The notes: generated from the letters alone by a model not told the origin. A stretch of 64,000 nt of DNA from Paracoccaceae bacterium (GCA_030750975.1 JASMHC010000010.1:29683-93682); one strand, 5' to 3'; shown: positions 10,318-19,449, numbered from the stretch's first letter. Program-made: numbers and translations.

Positions 10318-10808
10318 TTTGAGGTGTAAGGGGAAATAAAAAACGTCCGTCCCCCGCGCGAATAGCAGCCGCAGGCTGCCGCGCGAGCGTCATGCTGGAA
10401 GCATGCCTCCGGCATGACCCGCCCCGTCGCACCTTTGGTGCGCCTTTATGATTGCCCACCGAAGGTGGGGTGGGCGGCGCTTTTGCACCCTCGCGCCATA
10501 CGCAATCGTAGGAAGATTTGGATAAATAAACTGCCCCACGACAGCGCACCGATGCCACCCCGCGGGTCGGCGCTCGCGCGGTCTGTGATACTCACCATCA
10601 TCTCTCACATCCCTTTGGCGACGGGTGGGACCCGTGCGGATGGCAAGCGTAGCCTCTGCACCCTGTCAGACCAAGTCACCTGCAAACTCGGCCAACGGGG
10701 CAATTGATGAATTCTTGCAGCCGTGACAAGGTTCGTAGGTGTCACCCCAAAACCAAGATTGATCCAATTCTTTCCTGCCCCGTATTATCCATAAAACAGG
10801 AGAATGCC
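10318..10808. other. 491-base gap with a cluster of small hairpins, no convincing gene
   Basis: No ORF here has a plausible start, codon use or family match; a 97-codon ORF at 10414-10707 looks random. Bases 10355-10470 hold a run of short perfect inverted repeats with three-base loops (see the separate entry). The rest (10470-10790) is unremarkable, ending with the AGGAG ribosome site of the next gene at 10797-10801. Confidence 0.6.
10355..10469. repeat. Cluster of four triloop hairpins
   Basis: Four perfect inverted repeats, each with a three-base loop: GCAGCC-GCA-GGCTGC (10365-10379, itself framed by CGCGCG at 10355 and 10380), CATGCC-TCC-GGCATG (10402-10416), GCACC-TTT-GGTGC (10429-10441) and CCCACC-GAA-GGTGGG (10455-10469). 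CATGC at 10391 can alternatively pair with GCATG at 10401. It may be a REP-like mosaic repeat or a structured RNA. Confidence 0.6.
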
Positions 10809-11786
10809 ATGCCGGGACTATGGCGCACTTTTTGGGTTAGTGTGATGGCTGCGGGGGCCTTGTCTCTGGCCATATTGTTGTTGGCACCCCGTCTGTCAGC
10901 GATCGAGTTGCTGCCGGATACAGGTTTTGCGTGGTATTACTGGAAGCTTCCCGAACAAACGCTGGGCGGCCAGATCAGCGCATGGGGGTTTTACCTGCTG
11001 CATCAGCTTTTTTTCTGGGGTCTGATCTGGTGGGCGCAAAAAAACCGGCACCTGTTACGAGACCGGGCCAAGTTGCATCCGGTCAATCTGGTCGGACTTT
11101 TGGGGATGGGGGCGTTCGGGCTGCTGCATTACCTGCAAACCTTTATTTGGTATGACGGGTTGGCGCAGGATACTTCGGTGTTTTCATCGCAGGCGTCGGT
11201 GATCCTTCTGTTGGTGCTTGTGCTGATGATCGAAGCGCCGCGACGCGGGCTGATATTCGGGCAGGGTGGTACGTGGCTTTCGGCTGTGCGGCCGATACTG
11301 ATCCGCTATCACGGATATTATTTCGCCTGGGCCGTCACCTATACGTTCTGGTTCCACCCGATGGAAACCACGTGGGGCCACATATTGGGCTTCTTTTACA
11401 CATTTCTGCTGATGATACAGGGGGCGCTGGCCTTCACCCGTGTGCATACCAATAAATGGTGGACGCTGACGCTTGAGATTTCGGTGCTGGTTCACGGGGT
11501 GGTTGTGGCACTGGTGGCGGGGCAGGAATTCTGGACGATGTTTTTCTTCGGTTTCCTGACGATTTTTGTGGTCACGCAGATGCACGGTCTGGGCCTGTCG
11601 CGGGTGGTGCGCTGGGGCATTGTCGTGCTGTGGCTGGCGGCGATCGTCTTTGTTTATCAGGGTAAGGGTTGGGGCAATCTGAACGAGATCGTGCGCATTC
11701 CGGCCATCGACTATTTGCTGGTGCTGGGGCTGGGAGGTATTTTGATCCTGGGGCGCCGCGTCATACTTTCCCGCAGACAGCCCTAG
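10809..11786 (+). CDS. Multipass membrane protein of unknown function
   Basis: A 325-residue, strongly hydrophobic protein with about eight to nine transmembrane segments and many Trp/Tyr/His residues (WYYWKLP, LLHQLFFWGLIWWAQ, GLLHYLQTFIWYDG, RYHGYYFAWAVTYTFWFHPMETTWGH). Paired His residues within or near membrane helices hint at heme or metal ligation, but no family was recognised. The start at 10809 is chosen because AGGAG lies seven bases upstream; an in-frame ATG 105 bases earlier would add a charged, unlikely leader. The gene is convergent with the thioesterase gene, overlapping by four bases. Confidence 0.6.
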   Translation: MPGLWRTFWVSVMAAGALSLAILLLAPRLSAIELLPDTGFAWYYWKLPEQTLGGQISAWGFYLLHQLFFWGLIWWAQKNRHLLRDRAKLHPVNLVGLLGMGAFGLLHYLQTFIWYDGLAQDTSVFSSQASVILLLVLVLMIEAPRRGLIFGQGGTWLSAVRPILIRYHGYYFAWAVTYTFWFHPMETTWGHILGFFYTFLLMIQGALAFTRVHTNKWWTLTLEISVLVHGVVVALVAGQEFWTMFFFGFLTIFVVTQMHGLGLSRVVRWGIVVLWLAAIVFVYQGKGWGNLNEIVRIPAIDYLLVLGLGGILILGRRVILSRRQP

Positions 11787-12190
11787 GGTAAAAAGAACGT
11801 CGCTTGCGCCCGGGCGATTTGTTTGGCCGAGGGCAGGCTGATCAAATGCGCCTCGACCGTGGCCAGGGATTTGCCCGCGCGGGCGATTTCTGCCCGGCAC
11901 TGGATCTGCTCCCCCGTGCCGGGGCGCAGGAACTGGCAGTTAAAATTGGTGGTGGCCACGGGGCGGAATTCGCCGAATGCGCCGGCGGTGGCCAGAACCA
12001 TGGTGGTGTCCGCAAGGGTCATCAGTGCCTGGCCCGAAACGATCCCGCCGACGCGGGCCAGTTTTGGCGATAGCGGGATATGGGTGACGCAGGCGGTTTC
12101 GCTGATTTCGGCCACGGTGATGTCAAGATCACGGACCCAGTCCGAGAAATTCAGCTCGAGAATTTGCTGCGCGTCGCCCGTGGTCAGCAT
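11783..12190 (-). CDS. PaaI-type hotdog-fold acyl-CoA thioesterase
   Basis: A 135-residue hotdog-fold protein. The central helix region GGIVSGQALMTLADTTMVLA and the strand FNCQFLRPGTGEQIQCRAEI match the PaaI/YdiI thioesterase family, which hydrolyses aromatic or acyl-CoA thioesters in the cytoplasm. The conserved active-site acid would be the Asp in ADTT. Start at 12190 follows a GGGGGA ribosome site. It is convergent with the upstream membrane protein gene and lies 65 bases from moaA, which runs in the same direction. The substrate cannot be told from sequence. Confidence 0.82.
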   Translation of the reverse strand: MLTTGDAQQILELNFSDWVRDLDITVAEISETACVTHIPLSPKLARVGGIVSGQALMTLADTTMVLATAGAFGEFRPVATTNFNCQFLRPGTGEQIQCRAEIARAGKSLATVEAHLISLPSAKQIARAQATFFLP

Positions 12191-12255
12191 GCGGTCCCCC
12201 TTTGGGCTTGACCAAAGACGGATACATTAGGCGGGTTCGATAGAGGGCGCAACAA

Positions 12256-13263
12256 TCAGCCGCCGGTATGGCTCATGTGGCGGGTCATCTGCCCGTCCAC
12301 CTGATCGCGGGAGTAATCGAAATCATGGCCTTCGGGTTTCAGACCGATGGCTTTTCGGATCGCGTGTTCCAGCGGCGCGTCGGTGTCGGGATGGTCGCGT
12401 AAGGCGGGGCGCAGATCGGCCATGTCCTCTTGTCCGAGGCACATGAACAGCTCGCCGGTGCAGGTCATCCGCACACGGTTGCAGCTTTCGCAGAAATTGT
12501 GGCTGAGCGGGGTGATAAAGCCGATTTTCTGGCCGGTTTCCTCAAGCCGGACATAGCGGGCCGGGCCGCCGCTGCGTTCGGCCAGATCGGTCACGGCGTA
12601 GGTTTGCGCCAGCTGCGCGCGCACATCGTCGAGCGACCAGTATTGGCCCAGCCGGTCCTCGTTACCAAGATCGCCCATCGGCATTACCTCGATCCATGTC
12701 AGGTCCATGCCGCGCTCGGCGCACCATTCGGTCAGGCTGAACAACTCGTCTTCGTTGAACCCTTTCAACGCCACCGCGTTGATCTTGATCCGCAGGCCCG
12801 CCTTTTGCGCCGCGTCGATGCCGCGCAACACCTGCGGCAGGCGGCCCCAGCGGGTTACATCGGCGAATTTCTTTTCGTCCAGCGTATCCAGAGACACATT
12901 CACCCGCCGCACGCCCGCGTCAAAAAGCGGCTGGGCAAAGCGTTCCAGCTGAGAGCCGTTGGTGGTTAGCGTCAGCTCGTCCAGCGCACCGCTGTCAAGA
13001 TGGCGCGACATGCCCTGAAAGAAGGTCATGATATCGCGCCGCACCAGGGGTTCGCCACCGGTAATCCGCAGCTTTTTCACCCCCATGCGAATAAAGGTCG
13101 AACACATGCGGTCCAGCTCTTCCAGCGTCAGCAATTCCTTTTTTGGCAGGAAGGTCATGTTTTCCGCCATGCAATAGACGCAGCGGAAGTCACACCTGTC
13201 GGTGACAGAGACGCGCAGATAGGTGATGGCGCGCTGGAACGGATCGATCAATGGGGCGGTCAT
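12256..13263 (-). CDS. moaA: GTP 3',8-cyclase (molybdenum cofactor biosynthesis)
   Basis: Radical-SAM enzyme that, with MoaC, converts GTP to cyclic pyranopterin monophosphate, the first step of molybdopterin synthesis. The N-terminal [4Fe-4S] motif is C24-x3-C28-x2-C31 (CDFRCVYC). The second cluster that binds substrate is [18 protein letters not shown] near residues 260-280. The protein ends in Gly-Gly as MoaA requires. Its 335 residues fit the family length. No other moa genes are adjacent, and no molybdenum-cofactor riboswitch could be recognised in the short upstream gap. Confidence 0.96.
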   Translation of the reverse strand: MTAPLIDPFQRAITYLRVSVTDRCDFRCVYCMAENMTFLPKKELLTLEELDRMCSTFIRMGVKKLRITGGEPLVRRDIMTFFQGMSRHLDSGALDELTLTTNGSQLERFAQPLFDAGVRRVNVSLDTLDEKKFADVTRWGRLPQVLRGIDAAQKAGLRIKINAVALKGFNEDELFSLTEWCAERGMDLTWIEVMPMGDLGNEDRLGQYWSLDDVRAQLAQTYAVTDLAERSGGPARYVRLEETGQKIGFITPLSHNFCESCNRVRMTCTGELFMCLGQEDMADLRPALRDHPDTDAPLEHAIRKAIGLKPEGHDFDYSRDQVDGQMTRHMSHTGG

Positions 13264-13337
13264 TGGACTTAGGTAAGGCGCATGCGGATAAACGGCAAGT
13301 CAAATACCCCACAGAAAGGCTTTGAACAAATGGCGTA

Positions 13338-14021
13338 TCAGTCTTTCGGCAGGTATTTTGCGGCCTCCTTTCGGGCGAAGGCCTTCATCCGTGCGCCGTA
13401 CAGGTCCAGAAAGGCCCGCACCCGCGCGGGATCGCGTTTCGACAGATCGCGCAGCCACCAGGCGACGGCTTTCTGGATGAACCATTGCTTGTCGTCCACA
13501 TAGCTTGCGGCCCAGCCCAGCACCCGTTCGCGGATGGCCAGTTCCTCGGCCGAGGCATCCCGGCTGCGGTTGAAGCGCAACGTGATGACCAAGGCCGCGC
13601 GGCGGGTCCACATATGGTCCGACGTTGTCCAGCGCTCGATCTCGTCCAGGCGCGTGCTGTCCGCCACGACCCGCCGCTGCCCCGCCATCATCGCGTGATC
13701 CGCAATCGCCCAGCTGTCGAAATCGGGGACCCAGGATGCGATCAGCCGCCAAACGGCGTCGTCATCCCTGATCCGCGCCTGGGTCAGCAGCTTGGCCGCC
13801 AGAACGCGGGCCTCGTAGATGTCGGTCTGCCAAAGGCTGTCGGCCAGCGCGACCCGTTCCCCGACACTCAGGCCGCGCCGCCAGTCCTTGGCCAGATCAT
13901 CCAACGGTCCGTTGGCTATCCCCAGATAGGTGCGGTCGATCTTGTGATAGCCGCGCATGCCCTCGGCCCGACCGGGTTCGACATGGGTTTTCATCAGGGT
14001 CAGCGCGTCATCAAGGGTCAT
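13338..14021 (-). CDS. AlkD-like DNA alkylation repair HEAT protein
   Basis: A 227-residue all-helical protein of the AlkC/AlkD superfamily, whose known members are HEAT-like-repeat DNA glycosylases that excise bulky alkylated bases. Landmarks are the YLGIANGPL segment, DIYEARVLAAKLL, VPDFDSWAIAD, W-TSDHMWTRRAALVI and DKQWFIQKAVAWWLRDLSK. The last contains the WxxxK-type surface typical of the family. The start has an AAGGA ribosome site. It is divergently arranged with the HAD phosphatase gene across 122 bases that contain a copy of a short interspersed element. Confidence 0.82.
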   Translation of the reverse strand: MTLDDALTLMKTHVEPGRAEGMRGYHKIDRTYLGIANGPLDDLAKDWRRGLSVGERVALADSLWQTDIYEARVLAAKLLTQARIRDDDAVWRLIASWVPDFDSWAIADHAMMAGQRRVVADSTRLDEIERWTTSDHMWTRRAALVITLRFNRSRDASAEELAIRERVLGWAASYVDDKQWFIQKAVAWWLRDLSKRDPARVRAFLDLYGARMKAFARKEAAKYLPKD

Positions 14022-14065
14022 GGCTCTTTCCTTTGTGCGGCGTTCGTTCTAATGCGCAACACCTA

Positions 14066-14123
14066 TTGATATTGTGTGCGTTTCAAAATCAACTTGTGTT
14101 TCAGGTTAATCTCGAAACGCTTC
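14066..14123 (+). repeat. Short interspersed element, copy 2
   Basis: This 58-base stretch aligns without gaps to 6035-6092 (about 78% identity by hand), sharing TTGAT, GCGTTTCAA, ATCAACTTGTG, CAGGTT and ACGCTT. In both places it lies between divergently transcribed, unrelated gene pairs. Here it ends 20 bases before the HAD phosphatase start. Arms GCGTTTC and GAAACGC are inverted repeats. Confidence 0.55.
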
Positions 14124-14143
14124 AGGCAGGCAAAGCAGGGCAG

Positions 14144-14809
14144 ATGCGCACGGTTATCTTCGATCTTGACGGCACATTGGCGGATACCAGCGGCGATCTG
14201 ATCGACGCGGCGAATGGTTGTTTCCGCCAGATGGGCGCGGGCGATCTGCTTTGCCCGTCCGGTGATGCGGCCACCGCCATGCACGGGGCACGCGCCATGT
14301 TGCGCCTGGGTCTGTCCCGGATCGGCCGCGCCGGTGACGAGGCCGAGGTCGAGCGGCAATATCCGGTGTTTCTTGACCTGTACGAGGCACAGCTGACCCG
14401 GCACAGCCACCTTTATGACGGGGCGGAACAGGTTGTCGAAGATTTGAAATCCGCAGGCTACAGGGTGGGCGTGTGCACCAACAAGCCCGCGCGGATGGCT
14501 CGGGTTCTTCTGATCCATTTCGGGGTTTTTGAAGCCTTCGGCGCGCTGGTCGGGGCCGACACGTTGCCGGTGCGCAAGCCCGATCCCGAACCCTTGCGCG
14601 AAACCGTGCGCCGCGCGGGCGGAGACCCGGCGCAATCGCTGTTGGTGGGCGACACGATCACCGACCGCAAAACAGCATCGGCGGCAGGCGTGCCATCGGT
14701 TCTGGTCACGTTCAGCCCGGCGGGGCGCAGTGTTGCCGCGCTTGAACCCGACGCGCTGATCGATCATTTCGACGAATTGCCCGCGCGGGTTCAGGAATTG
14801 ATCGGCTGA
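14144..14809 (+). CDS. HAD-superfamily hydrolase, phosphoglycolate-phosphatase type
   Basis: A 221-residue Mg-dependent haloacid-dehalogenase-type phosphatase. Motif I is IFDLDGTLADT with the nucleophile D7 and acid D9; motif II lies in VGVCTNKP; motif III uses the Lys in VRKPDPEP; motif IV is LLVGDTITDRKTA. The helical cap between motifs I and II fits the phosphoglycolate phosphatase (Gph) group, but the substrate range of this group is broad. The start at 14144 immediately precedes the FDLDGT motif and has a GCAGGG ribosome site. Its stop overlaps the end of the convergent MmgE/PrpD gene by 19 bases. Confidence 0.83.
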   Translation: MRTVIFDLDGTLADTSGDLIDAANGCFRQMGAGDLLCPSGDAATAMHGARAMLRLGLSRIGRAGDEAEVERQYPVFLDLYEAQLTRHSHLYDGAEQVVEDLKSAGYRVGVCTNKPARMARVLLIHFGVFEAFGALVGADTLPVRKPDPEPLRETVRRAGGDPAQSLLVGDTITDRKTASAAGVPSVLVTFSPAGRSVAALEPDALIDHFDELPARVQELIG

Positions 14810-16104
14810 TACAGGTGTTTGGTCAGCTCGGACAGGGGCGTGTGATCCAGCCGGTCAATGGCAGCTTCGATCGCCCCGGCCCGTGTCTGCCCAAGGATCG
14901 GCTCTGCATATTTGTGGAATTTTTCGCGCAAGGAGTCTTCGCTTGGCGGGGCGGTCGGATCCCAGCGCGGCTCGAGCCAGTCGCCGGCAAGCTTTTGGCC
15001 GTTTTTCAGCACCAAAGTCACTTTGGCCAGTCGGGTATTGGGGAAAACGGCGTTCGCGTAGTCATCCTCGGCCATGGACATATTGGCAGACAGGCGCAGG
15101 ATTTCAGGGTCGGTCAGGGCGTCATCCGCGATATCTCGCGGGGTGACATCGCCACGGACCATGGCCACCGCACAGGGGAACGAGGTGGAATATTGCGCCT
15201 CGTCCGAGGCTTGCGGTCGGCTGGTCGCCAGCCGGGTGCTTTCATGAAAGGTTGAAACCTCGATCCGTTCGACCATGTCCGACGTCAGATTGTGCCTTTG
15301 CCTGAGGCTCAGAACCCCCTCGATCGGTCCCTGCGCCCAGCGACAGACCGGATAGGGTTTGTAATATTGCTCCATCACATGCCAGCGCTCGCCCAGATCG
15401 GCCCAATAGTCAGGCGCCTGTTCGACAGTGATCGCAGGCGCGCCGGTAAAGCCGTTGGCCGCCAGCCTGACGGCCGAGACCGCGCACATGGCCCCCCAGC
15501 CCGATCCGTCTTTCAACATGGTCGGGTGGTCGATGCAGCGCATCATCTGGCTGCGCGGACCATGGTATTCGGCAATGCCCAGGGCGTGGCGGGTCCTGTC
15601 GTGGTCAAGCCCCAGCATCCGCGCCCCGGCGGCGGCCCCCGTGACCGCGCCCCAACTGCCCGAGGTATGGTAATCCGGCACCGTCCCATGTTGCGCCACC
15701 GATACGCGCGCTCCGAATTCATAACCCATCACAAGTGCCGTCAGGAACTCTGCACCGGACATGCCGGGATGTGCCAAAGGTAACATCGCCGCCAGAAGCG
15801 GGCAGCCGATATGGCCTTTGGCGGGGTTAAACCCGTCATGCCCGTCAATTGAATCGATGGTCATGCCGGTGGCCAAGGCAACCCCGCTGGCCGAGGCTTT
15901 GCGCCCGTCAAACAGGACCGGTTGCGTGCCTCCGAACTCTTCATGCGCATGGGTGCGGATGATGGTGCTTAAGCGGGTTTGGGTGCCCGCCACCGCGATG
16001 GCCAGCAGGTCCAACAGGTTCAGCTTGACCTGCAACCGATGGGTGTCGTCCAGATCCGACCATCGAAGAGTATGGACAAAGGCTATCGGATCGGGATGTG
16101 GCAT
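14791..16104 (-). CDS. MmgE/PrpD family protein
   Basis: A 437-residue member of the 2-methylcitrate dehydratase/cis-aconitate decarboxylase fold. Landmarks are the N-terminal KLNLLDLLAIAVAGT, IDGHDGFNPAKGHIGCPLLAAML, GYEFGARVS, HTSGSWGAVTGAAAGARMLGL and the KPYPVCRWAQGPIEG active-site segment. Known members dehydrate methylcitrate or decarboxylate cis-aconitate; no prpB or prpC lies nearby, so the substrate is open. The start at 16104 has a strong GGAGGA ribosome site; a longer open frame upstream runs over the divergent aminotransferase gene and is not credible. Confidence 0.85.
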   Translation of the reverse strand: MPHPDPIAFVHTLRWSDLDDTHRLQVKLNLLDLLAIAVAGTQTRLSTIIRTHAHEEFGGTQPVLFDGRKASASGVALATGMTIDSIDGHDGFNPAKGHIGCPLLAAMLPLAHPGMSGAEFLTALVMGYEFGARVSVAQHGTVPDYHTSGSWGAVTGAAAGARMLGLDHDRTRHALGIAEYHGPRSQMMRCIDHPTMLKDGSGWGAMCAVSAVRLAANGFTGAPAITVEQAPDYWADLGERWHVMEQYYKPYPVCRWAQGPIEGVLSLRQRHNLTSDMVERIEVSTFHESTRLATSRPQASDEAQYSTSFPCAVAMVRGDVTPRDIADDALTDPEILRLSANMSMAEDDYANAVFPNTRLAKVTLVLKNGQKLAGDWLEPRWDPTAPPSEDSLREKFHKYAEPILGQTRAGAIEAAIDRLDHTPLSELTKHLYQPINS

Positions 16105-16224
16105 GGCGGTTCCTCCTGGGATCAGCTTGGCGGTCGGCGTTTGCCGGCTCTGCGACGTTTCCGACACCGCTTTCACCGCTTTACGACATTGACGGGCTGC
16201 CCGCGCTCGGCCAGTGTCGGGCCT

Positions 16225-17418
16225 ATGAAAGAGACATTCACCGGCAGTTTTACCCAGCAGGAACCGATCCCCGACACGGCGATTGCCGCCGCGGTCGAGG
16301 TTATGAAAACCGGCCGCTTGCACCGCTATAATCTGGTGGATGACCAAGAGGGCGAGGTCTCTGCTCTCGAGCGTGAATTCGCGGCCTATACGGGCGCGAC
16401 ATACTGCCTTGCCGTCGCGTCCGGCGGCTATGCGCTGGCAACCGCCCTGCGGGCGGTTGGCGTGAAACCCGGTGACAAGGTGCTGACAAATGCGTTCACC
16501 CTGGCCCCGGTGCCGGGGTCCATCGCCTCGGTCGGCGCGGTGCCGGTCTTTGTCGGAGTGACCGAACAGCTGACCATTGACCTTGAGGATCTGGCGGCAA
16601 AGGCGGATCAGGCCGATGTGCTGATGCTGTCGCATATGCGCGGCCATTTGTGCGACATGGACCGGCTGGCCGGGATTTGCCACGCCAAGGGCATCACCGT
16701 GATCGAGGATTGCGCCCACACGATGGGGGCTGCCTGGCGCGGCATCCCCTCGGGCCGGTTCGGGGCGCTGGCGGCCTATTCGACCCAGACCTATAAACAC
16801 ATGAATTCGGGCGAAGGCGGGCTGCTGATCGGCGACGATCCGGTGGTGATGGCCCGCGCGACGATGCTGTCGGGCAGCTATATGCTGTATACCCGCCACG
16901 GTGCTGCACCCGAAGCCGAGGTTTTCGAGCAGGTCAAATACGCCACGCCAAATGTCTCGGGCCGGATGGATCATCTTAGGGCGGCTATATTGCGGCCACA
17001 GCTGGCCGACCTTGCCACCCAATGCGCCCGCTGGAACGAGCGCTACCAAACCGTGGAAACCGGTCTGCGCGACACGCCCGGCCTGACCGTGGTCGAACGC
17101 CCGCCCGAGGAAACCTTTGTCGGATCGTCGATCCAGTTTCTGCTGCTTGACTGGCCGGAAGCAAAAATCGATCACGTGTTATCGCGCTGCCTTGCCCGCG
17201 GGGTCGAGCTTAAATGGTTCGGGGGTGCGGAACCCAGCGGTTTCACCTCACGCTATGACAGTTGGCGCTACGCCCCGTCCGACCCCATGCCCAAAAGCGA
17301 CCGCGTGTTGCGCAGCATCATCGACATGCGCCTGCCGCTGACCTTCAGCCTTGACGATTGCGCGCTGATCGCGCGGATCATCCGCGATGAGGTTTCGACC
17401 GTTTTCCAATCAGGGTGA
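16225..17418 (+). CDS. DegT/DnrJ/EryC1/StrS-type PLP aminotransferase
   Basis: A 397-residue PLP-dependent enzyme of the sugar-aminotransferase family. Seen: the cofactor-phosphate loop region VASGGYALATALRAVG, the conserved acid in VIEDCAHTMGA, and the Schiff-base Lys in STQTYKHMNSGEGGLL. Family members transaminate nucleotide-linked ketosugars or, less often, other ketones. No sugar-nucleotide genes are adjacent, so a cell-surface role is unproven. It is divergent from the MmgE/PrpD gene across a 120-base gap, and the pair may share regulation. The start was chosen from the family N-terminus. Confidence 0.85.
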   Translation: MKETFTGSFTQQEPIPDTAIAAAVEVMKTGRLHRYNLVDDQEGEVSALEREFAAYTGATYCLAVASGGYALATALRAVGVKPGDKVLTNAFTLAPVPGSIASVGAVPVFVGVTEQLTIDLEDLAAKADQADVLMLSHMRGHLCDMDRLAGICHAKGITVIEDCAHTMGAAWRGIPSGRFGALAAYSTQTYKHMNSGEGGLLIGDDPVVMARATMLSGSYMLYTRHGAAPEAEVFEQVKYATPNVSGRMDHLRAAILRPQLADLATQCARWNERYQTVETGLRDTPGLTVVERPPEETFVGSSIQFLLLDWPEAKIDHVLSRCLARGVELKWFGGAEPSGFTSRYDSWRYAPSDPMPKSDRVLRSIIDMRLPLTFSLDDCALIARIIRDEVSTVFQSG

Positions 17419-17484
17419 ACCGCCATCAGCAGCGTGGTTTATCCAAAAGAACTCTGCCCTTGCAGCAAGCAACCCGCCCGCATC

Positions 17485-17582
17485 TTCATCTTTTCAAAAA
17501 TACTTCGGGGGTGAACCCGGCCGCGCCAGCGGCCGGGGAGGGGGCTGCTGCCCCTTGCCGGTTCGCAAGGGGCAGCAGCCCC
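17485..17582 (+). repeat. Intergenic repeat (AATACTTCGGGGG family), copy A
   Basis: TTCATCTTTTCAAAAATACTTCGGGGG leads into an 8-bp hairpin (CCGGCCGC 17517-17524 with GCGGCCGG 17529-17536). A very strong 18-bp perfect hairpin follows (17541-17558 with 17565-17582, loop CGGTTC). It starts 66 bases after the aminotransferase stop and could act as a terminator. Confidence 0.75.
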
Positions 17583-17736
17583 TGCGAAACCTAAAGCGTC
17601 CTGCCAAAAACCTGAATCACGGGTTTGTGACAGGGCGCCCACAACAGTTGATGGGTCTTGCAGCGTCCGGCCTTTCCCCTGTCTCAGGTTAAAGGTCGGA
17701 CGCTTTATTGTGCCGCGACGTTCCGAAACTGCAAGA

Positions 17737-17781
17737 TTGACCGCATCCGGCCATTCCCCCTATAAATTGAACAAGCGTTCA
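17737..17781 (+). promoter_or_regulatory. Promoter and TetR-like operator of the leucine-degradation operon
   Basis: TTGACC (17737-17742) is followed after 18 bases by TATAAA (17761-17766). Directly over the expected start of transcription is TGAAC-AAGC-GTTCA (17768-17781), an inverted repeat of the form bound by TetR-type repressors. No regulator gene is adjacent. Promoter and operator are inferred from pattern. Confidence 0.55.
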
Positions 17782-17803
17782 TTAAAGCGGAGGGGACAGC
17801 CCC

Positions 17804-18967
17804 ATGTTTACGGCCACAATGCATTTCGATCTGGGTGACGACGTCAACGCGATGCGCGAAATGGTGCATCGCTTCGCGCAAGAGCGTATCAAGCCGATGG
17901 CCGCCGAGATCGACAAGTCGAACGAATTTCCCAACGCGCTTTGGAAAGAGTTCGGCGATCTGGGCCTTTTGGGCATCACCACCCCCGAAGAATACGGCGG
18001 TGCGGGCATGTCATATCTGGCGCATGTCATCGCGGTCGAGGAAATCGCGCGGGCCTCGGCCTCGGTCTCGCTCAGCTACGGGGCGCATTCCAACCTCTGC
18101 GTCAACCAGATCAAGCTGAACGGCAATGAAGCGCAAAAGCAAAAGTACCTGCCACAACTGATCTCGGGCGAACATGTGGGGGCGCTGGCCATGTCTGAAC
18201 CCTCGGCTGGTTCGGACGTGGTGTCGATGAAGCTGCGGGCCGAGAAGCGCAATGATCATTACCGTCTGAACGGTAACAAATACTGGATCACCAACGGCCC
18301 TGATGCTGACACTCTGGTGGTCTATGCCAAGACCGACCCCGAGGCTGGCAGCAAGGGCATCACCGCCTTCATCATCGAGAAGACGATGACCGGGTTTTCG
18401 ACCTCGAACCATTTTGACAAGCTGGGCATGCGCGGCTCGAACACTGCCGAGCTGGTGTTTGAAGATGTGGAAGTCCCGTTTGAGAACGTCCTGGGCGAAG
18501 AGGGCAAAGGCGTGCGTGTCCTGATGTCGGGACTGGATTACGAGCGGGTGGTCCTGTCGGGCATTGGCACCGGTATCATGGCCGCCTGTCTGGACGAGAT
18601 CATGCCCTATATGGCCGAGCGCAAGCAATTCGGCCAGCCGATTGGCAACTTCCAGCTGATGCAGGGCAAGATCGCCGATATGTACACCGCGATGAACACC
18701 GGCCGCGCCTATGTCTACGAGGTCGCCAAGGCTTGTGACCGTGGTGAAGTCACCCGTCAGGACGCGGCGGCTTGTGTGCTTTACGCCTCGGAGCAAGCCA
18801 TGGTCGTGGCGCATCAGGCGGTGCAGGCCATGGGCGGCGCGGGCTATCTGAACGACAATGCGGTTGGCCGGATTTTCCGCGATGCCAAGCTGATGGAGAT
18901 CGGAGCCGGAACCAGCGAGATCAGGCGCATGCTGATCGGCCGTGAAATGATGGGGGCGATGCTGTGA
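17804..18967 (+). CDS. ivd: Isovaleryl-CoA dehydrogenase
   Basis: FAD-dependent acyl-CoA dehydrogenase (387 residues) for leucine breakdown, oxidising isovaleryl-CoA to 3-methylcrotonyl-CoA. The substrate call rests on the catalytic base. The usual C-terminal Glu position reads [10 protein letters not shown], with Ala-Gly instead of Glu, while a Glu is present at E247 in [11 protein letters not shown], which is the position used by isovaleryl-CoA dehydrogenases. [11 protein letters not shown] and KYWITNG are FAD/substrate signatures. It is the first gene of the operon, after a TTGACC/TATAAA promoter and a TetR-like palindrome, with GGAGGGG upstream of the ATG. Confidence 0.95.
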   Translation: MFTATMHFDLGDDVNAMREMVHRFAQERIKPMAAEIDKSNEFPNALWKEFGDLGLLGITTPEEYGGAGMSYLAHVIAVEEIARASASVSLSYGAHSNLCVNQIKLNGNEAQKQKYLPQLISGEHVGALAMSEPSAGSDVVSMKLRAEKRNDHYRLNGNKYWITNGPDADTLVVYAKTDPEAGSKGITAFIIEKTMTGFSTSNHFDKLGMRGSNTAELVFEDVEVPFENVLGEEGKGVRVLMSGLDYERVVLSGIGTGIMAACLDEIMPYMAERKQFGQPIGNFQLMQGKIADMYTAMNTGRAYVYEVAKACDRGEVTRQDAAACVLYASEQAMVVAHQAVQAMGGAGYLNDNAVGRIFRDAKLMEIGAGTSEIRRMLIGREMMGAML

Positions 18968-19446
18968 GACCGGCGGCGTTGATCGCGGCGCTTGTCTGGG
19001 CCGGTCCGGGTCTGGCCGACGGCGACGGGCTGGAGTTCTCGATTGCCGGCACCGAGACCTGTTTGTCGCAGATCGGCGGCGCCGAGTGCATAGGTATTTC
19101 GGCCGCGTTATGCATGACCGCAACCGAGGGCGGGGCATCGACCTATGGCATGGGGGGCTGTCTGTCGAAAGAGGCGGATTATTGGGATGCGCGGCTGAAT
19201 GCGGCCTATCAGAATCTGATGCGGCGGGCCAGGGAAAATGACGGCGATTTCAACCCGCCGCAATCGCAGGCCGAGGCTTTGCGCGACATGCAGCGGGCGT
19301 GGATCGCCTATCGCGATGCGCGGTGCGGCTATGAATACAGCCTGTGGCAGGGCGGCACCGGAGGCGGGCCAGCCTCGGTCGCGTGTTACATGGAGGTAAC
19401 GGGCGAACAGGCGCTTTACCTCGAATCCGGCGGGGCAGGCTTTTGA
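18964..19446 (+). CDS. LprI-like (DUF1311) exported protein
   Basis: A 160-residue protein beginning with GTG inside the ivd stop (GTGA overlap). The N-terminus [19 protein letters not shown] is a Sec signal peptide. The mature part has six or so Cys residues and the family pattern [21 protein letters not shown]... [21 protein letters not shown], matching the lysozyme-inhibitor LprI / DUF1311 domain. Members are periplasmic; lysozyme inhibition is shown for only a few. Its place inside a leucine-degradation operon is unexplained, and translational coupling to ivd suggests co-expression. Confidence 0.75.
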   Translation: MRPAALIAALVWAGPGLADGDGLEFSIAGTETCLSQIGGAECIGISAALCMTATEGGASTYGMGGCLSKEADYWDARLNAAYQNLMRRARENDGDFNPPQSQAEALRDMQRAWIAYRDARCGYEYSLWQGGTGGGPASVACYMEVTGEQALYLESGGAGF

Positions 19447-19449
19447 CCC

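Larger units (their letters stand above)
17419..17803. other. 385-base intergenic region: repeat element, hairpins, promoter and operator
   Basis: There is no credible gene. It holds, in order, a copy of the AATACTTCGGGGG repeat with two strong hairpins (17485-17582), about 150 bases without clear signal, and the promoter/operator of the leucine-degradation operon (17737-17781). A GGAGGGG ribosome site precedes the ivd start. Confidence 0.7.

Noticed and set aside
10414..10707. A 97-codon ORF in the gap after the unknown uvrB-linked gene
   Set aside because: It runs through the hairpin cluster, has random-looking composition and no ribosome site; the minus-strand frames across the same hairpins are equally unconvincing.
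13264..13337. Molybdenum-cofactor riboswitch upstream of moaA
   Set aside because: The gap is only about 75 bases and shows no matching long stems.
16105..17175. N-terminal extension of the MmgE/PrpD frame to 794 codons, overlapping the aminotransferase gene
   Set aside because: The extension has no homology and lies antisense to a real gene. A strong GGAGGA ribosome site precedes the shorter start at 16104.
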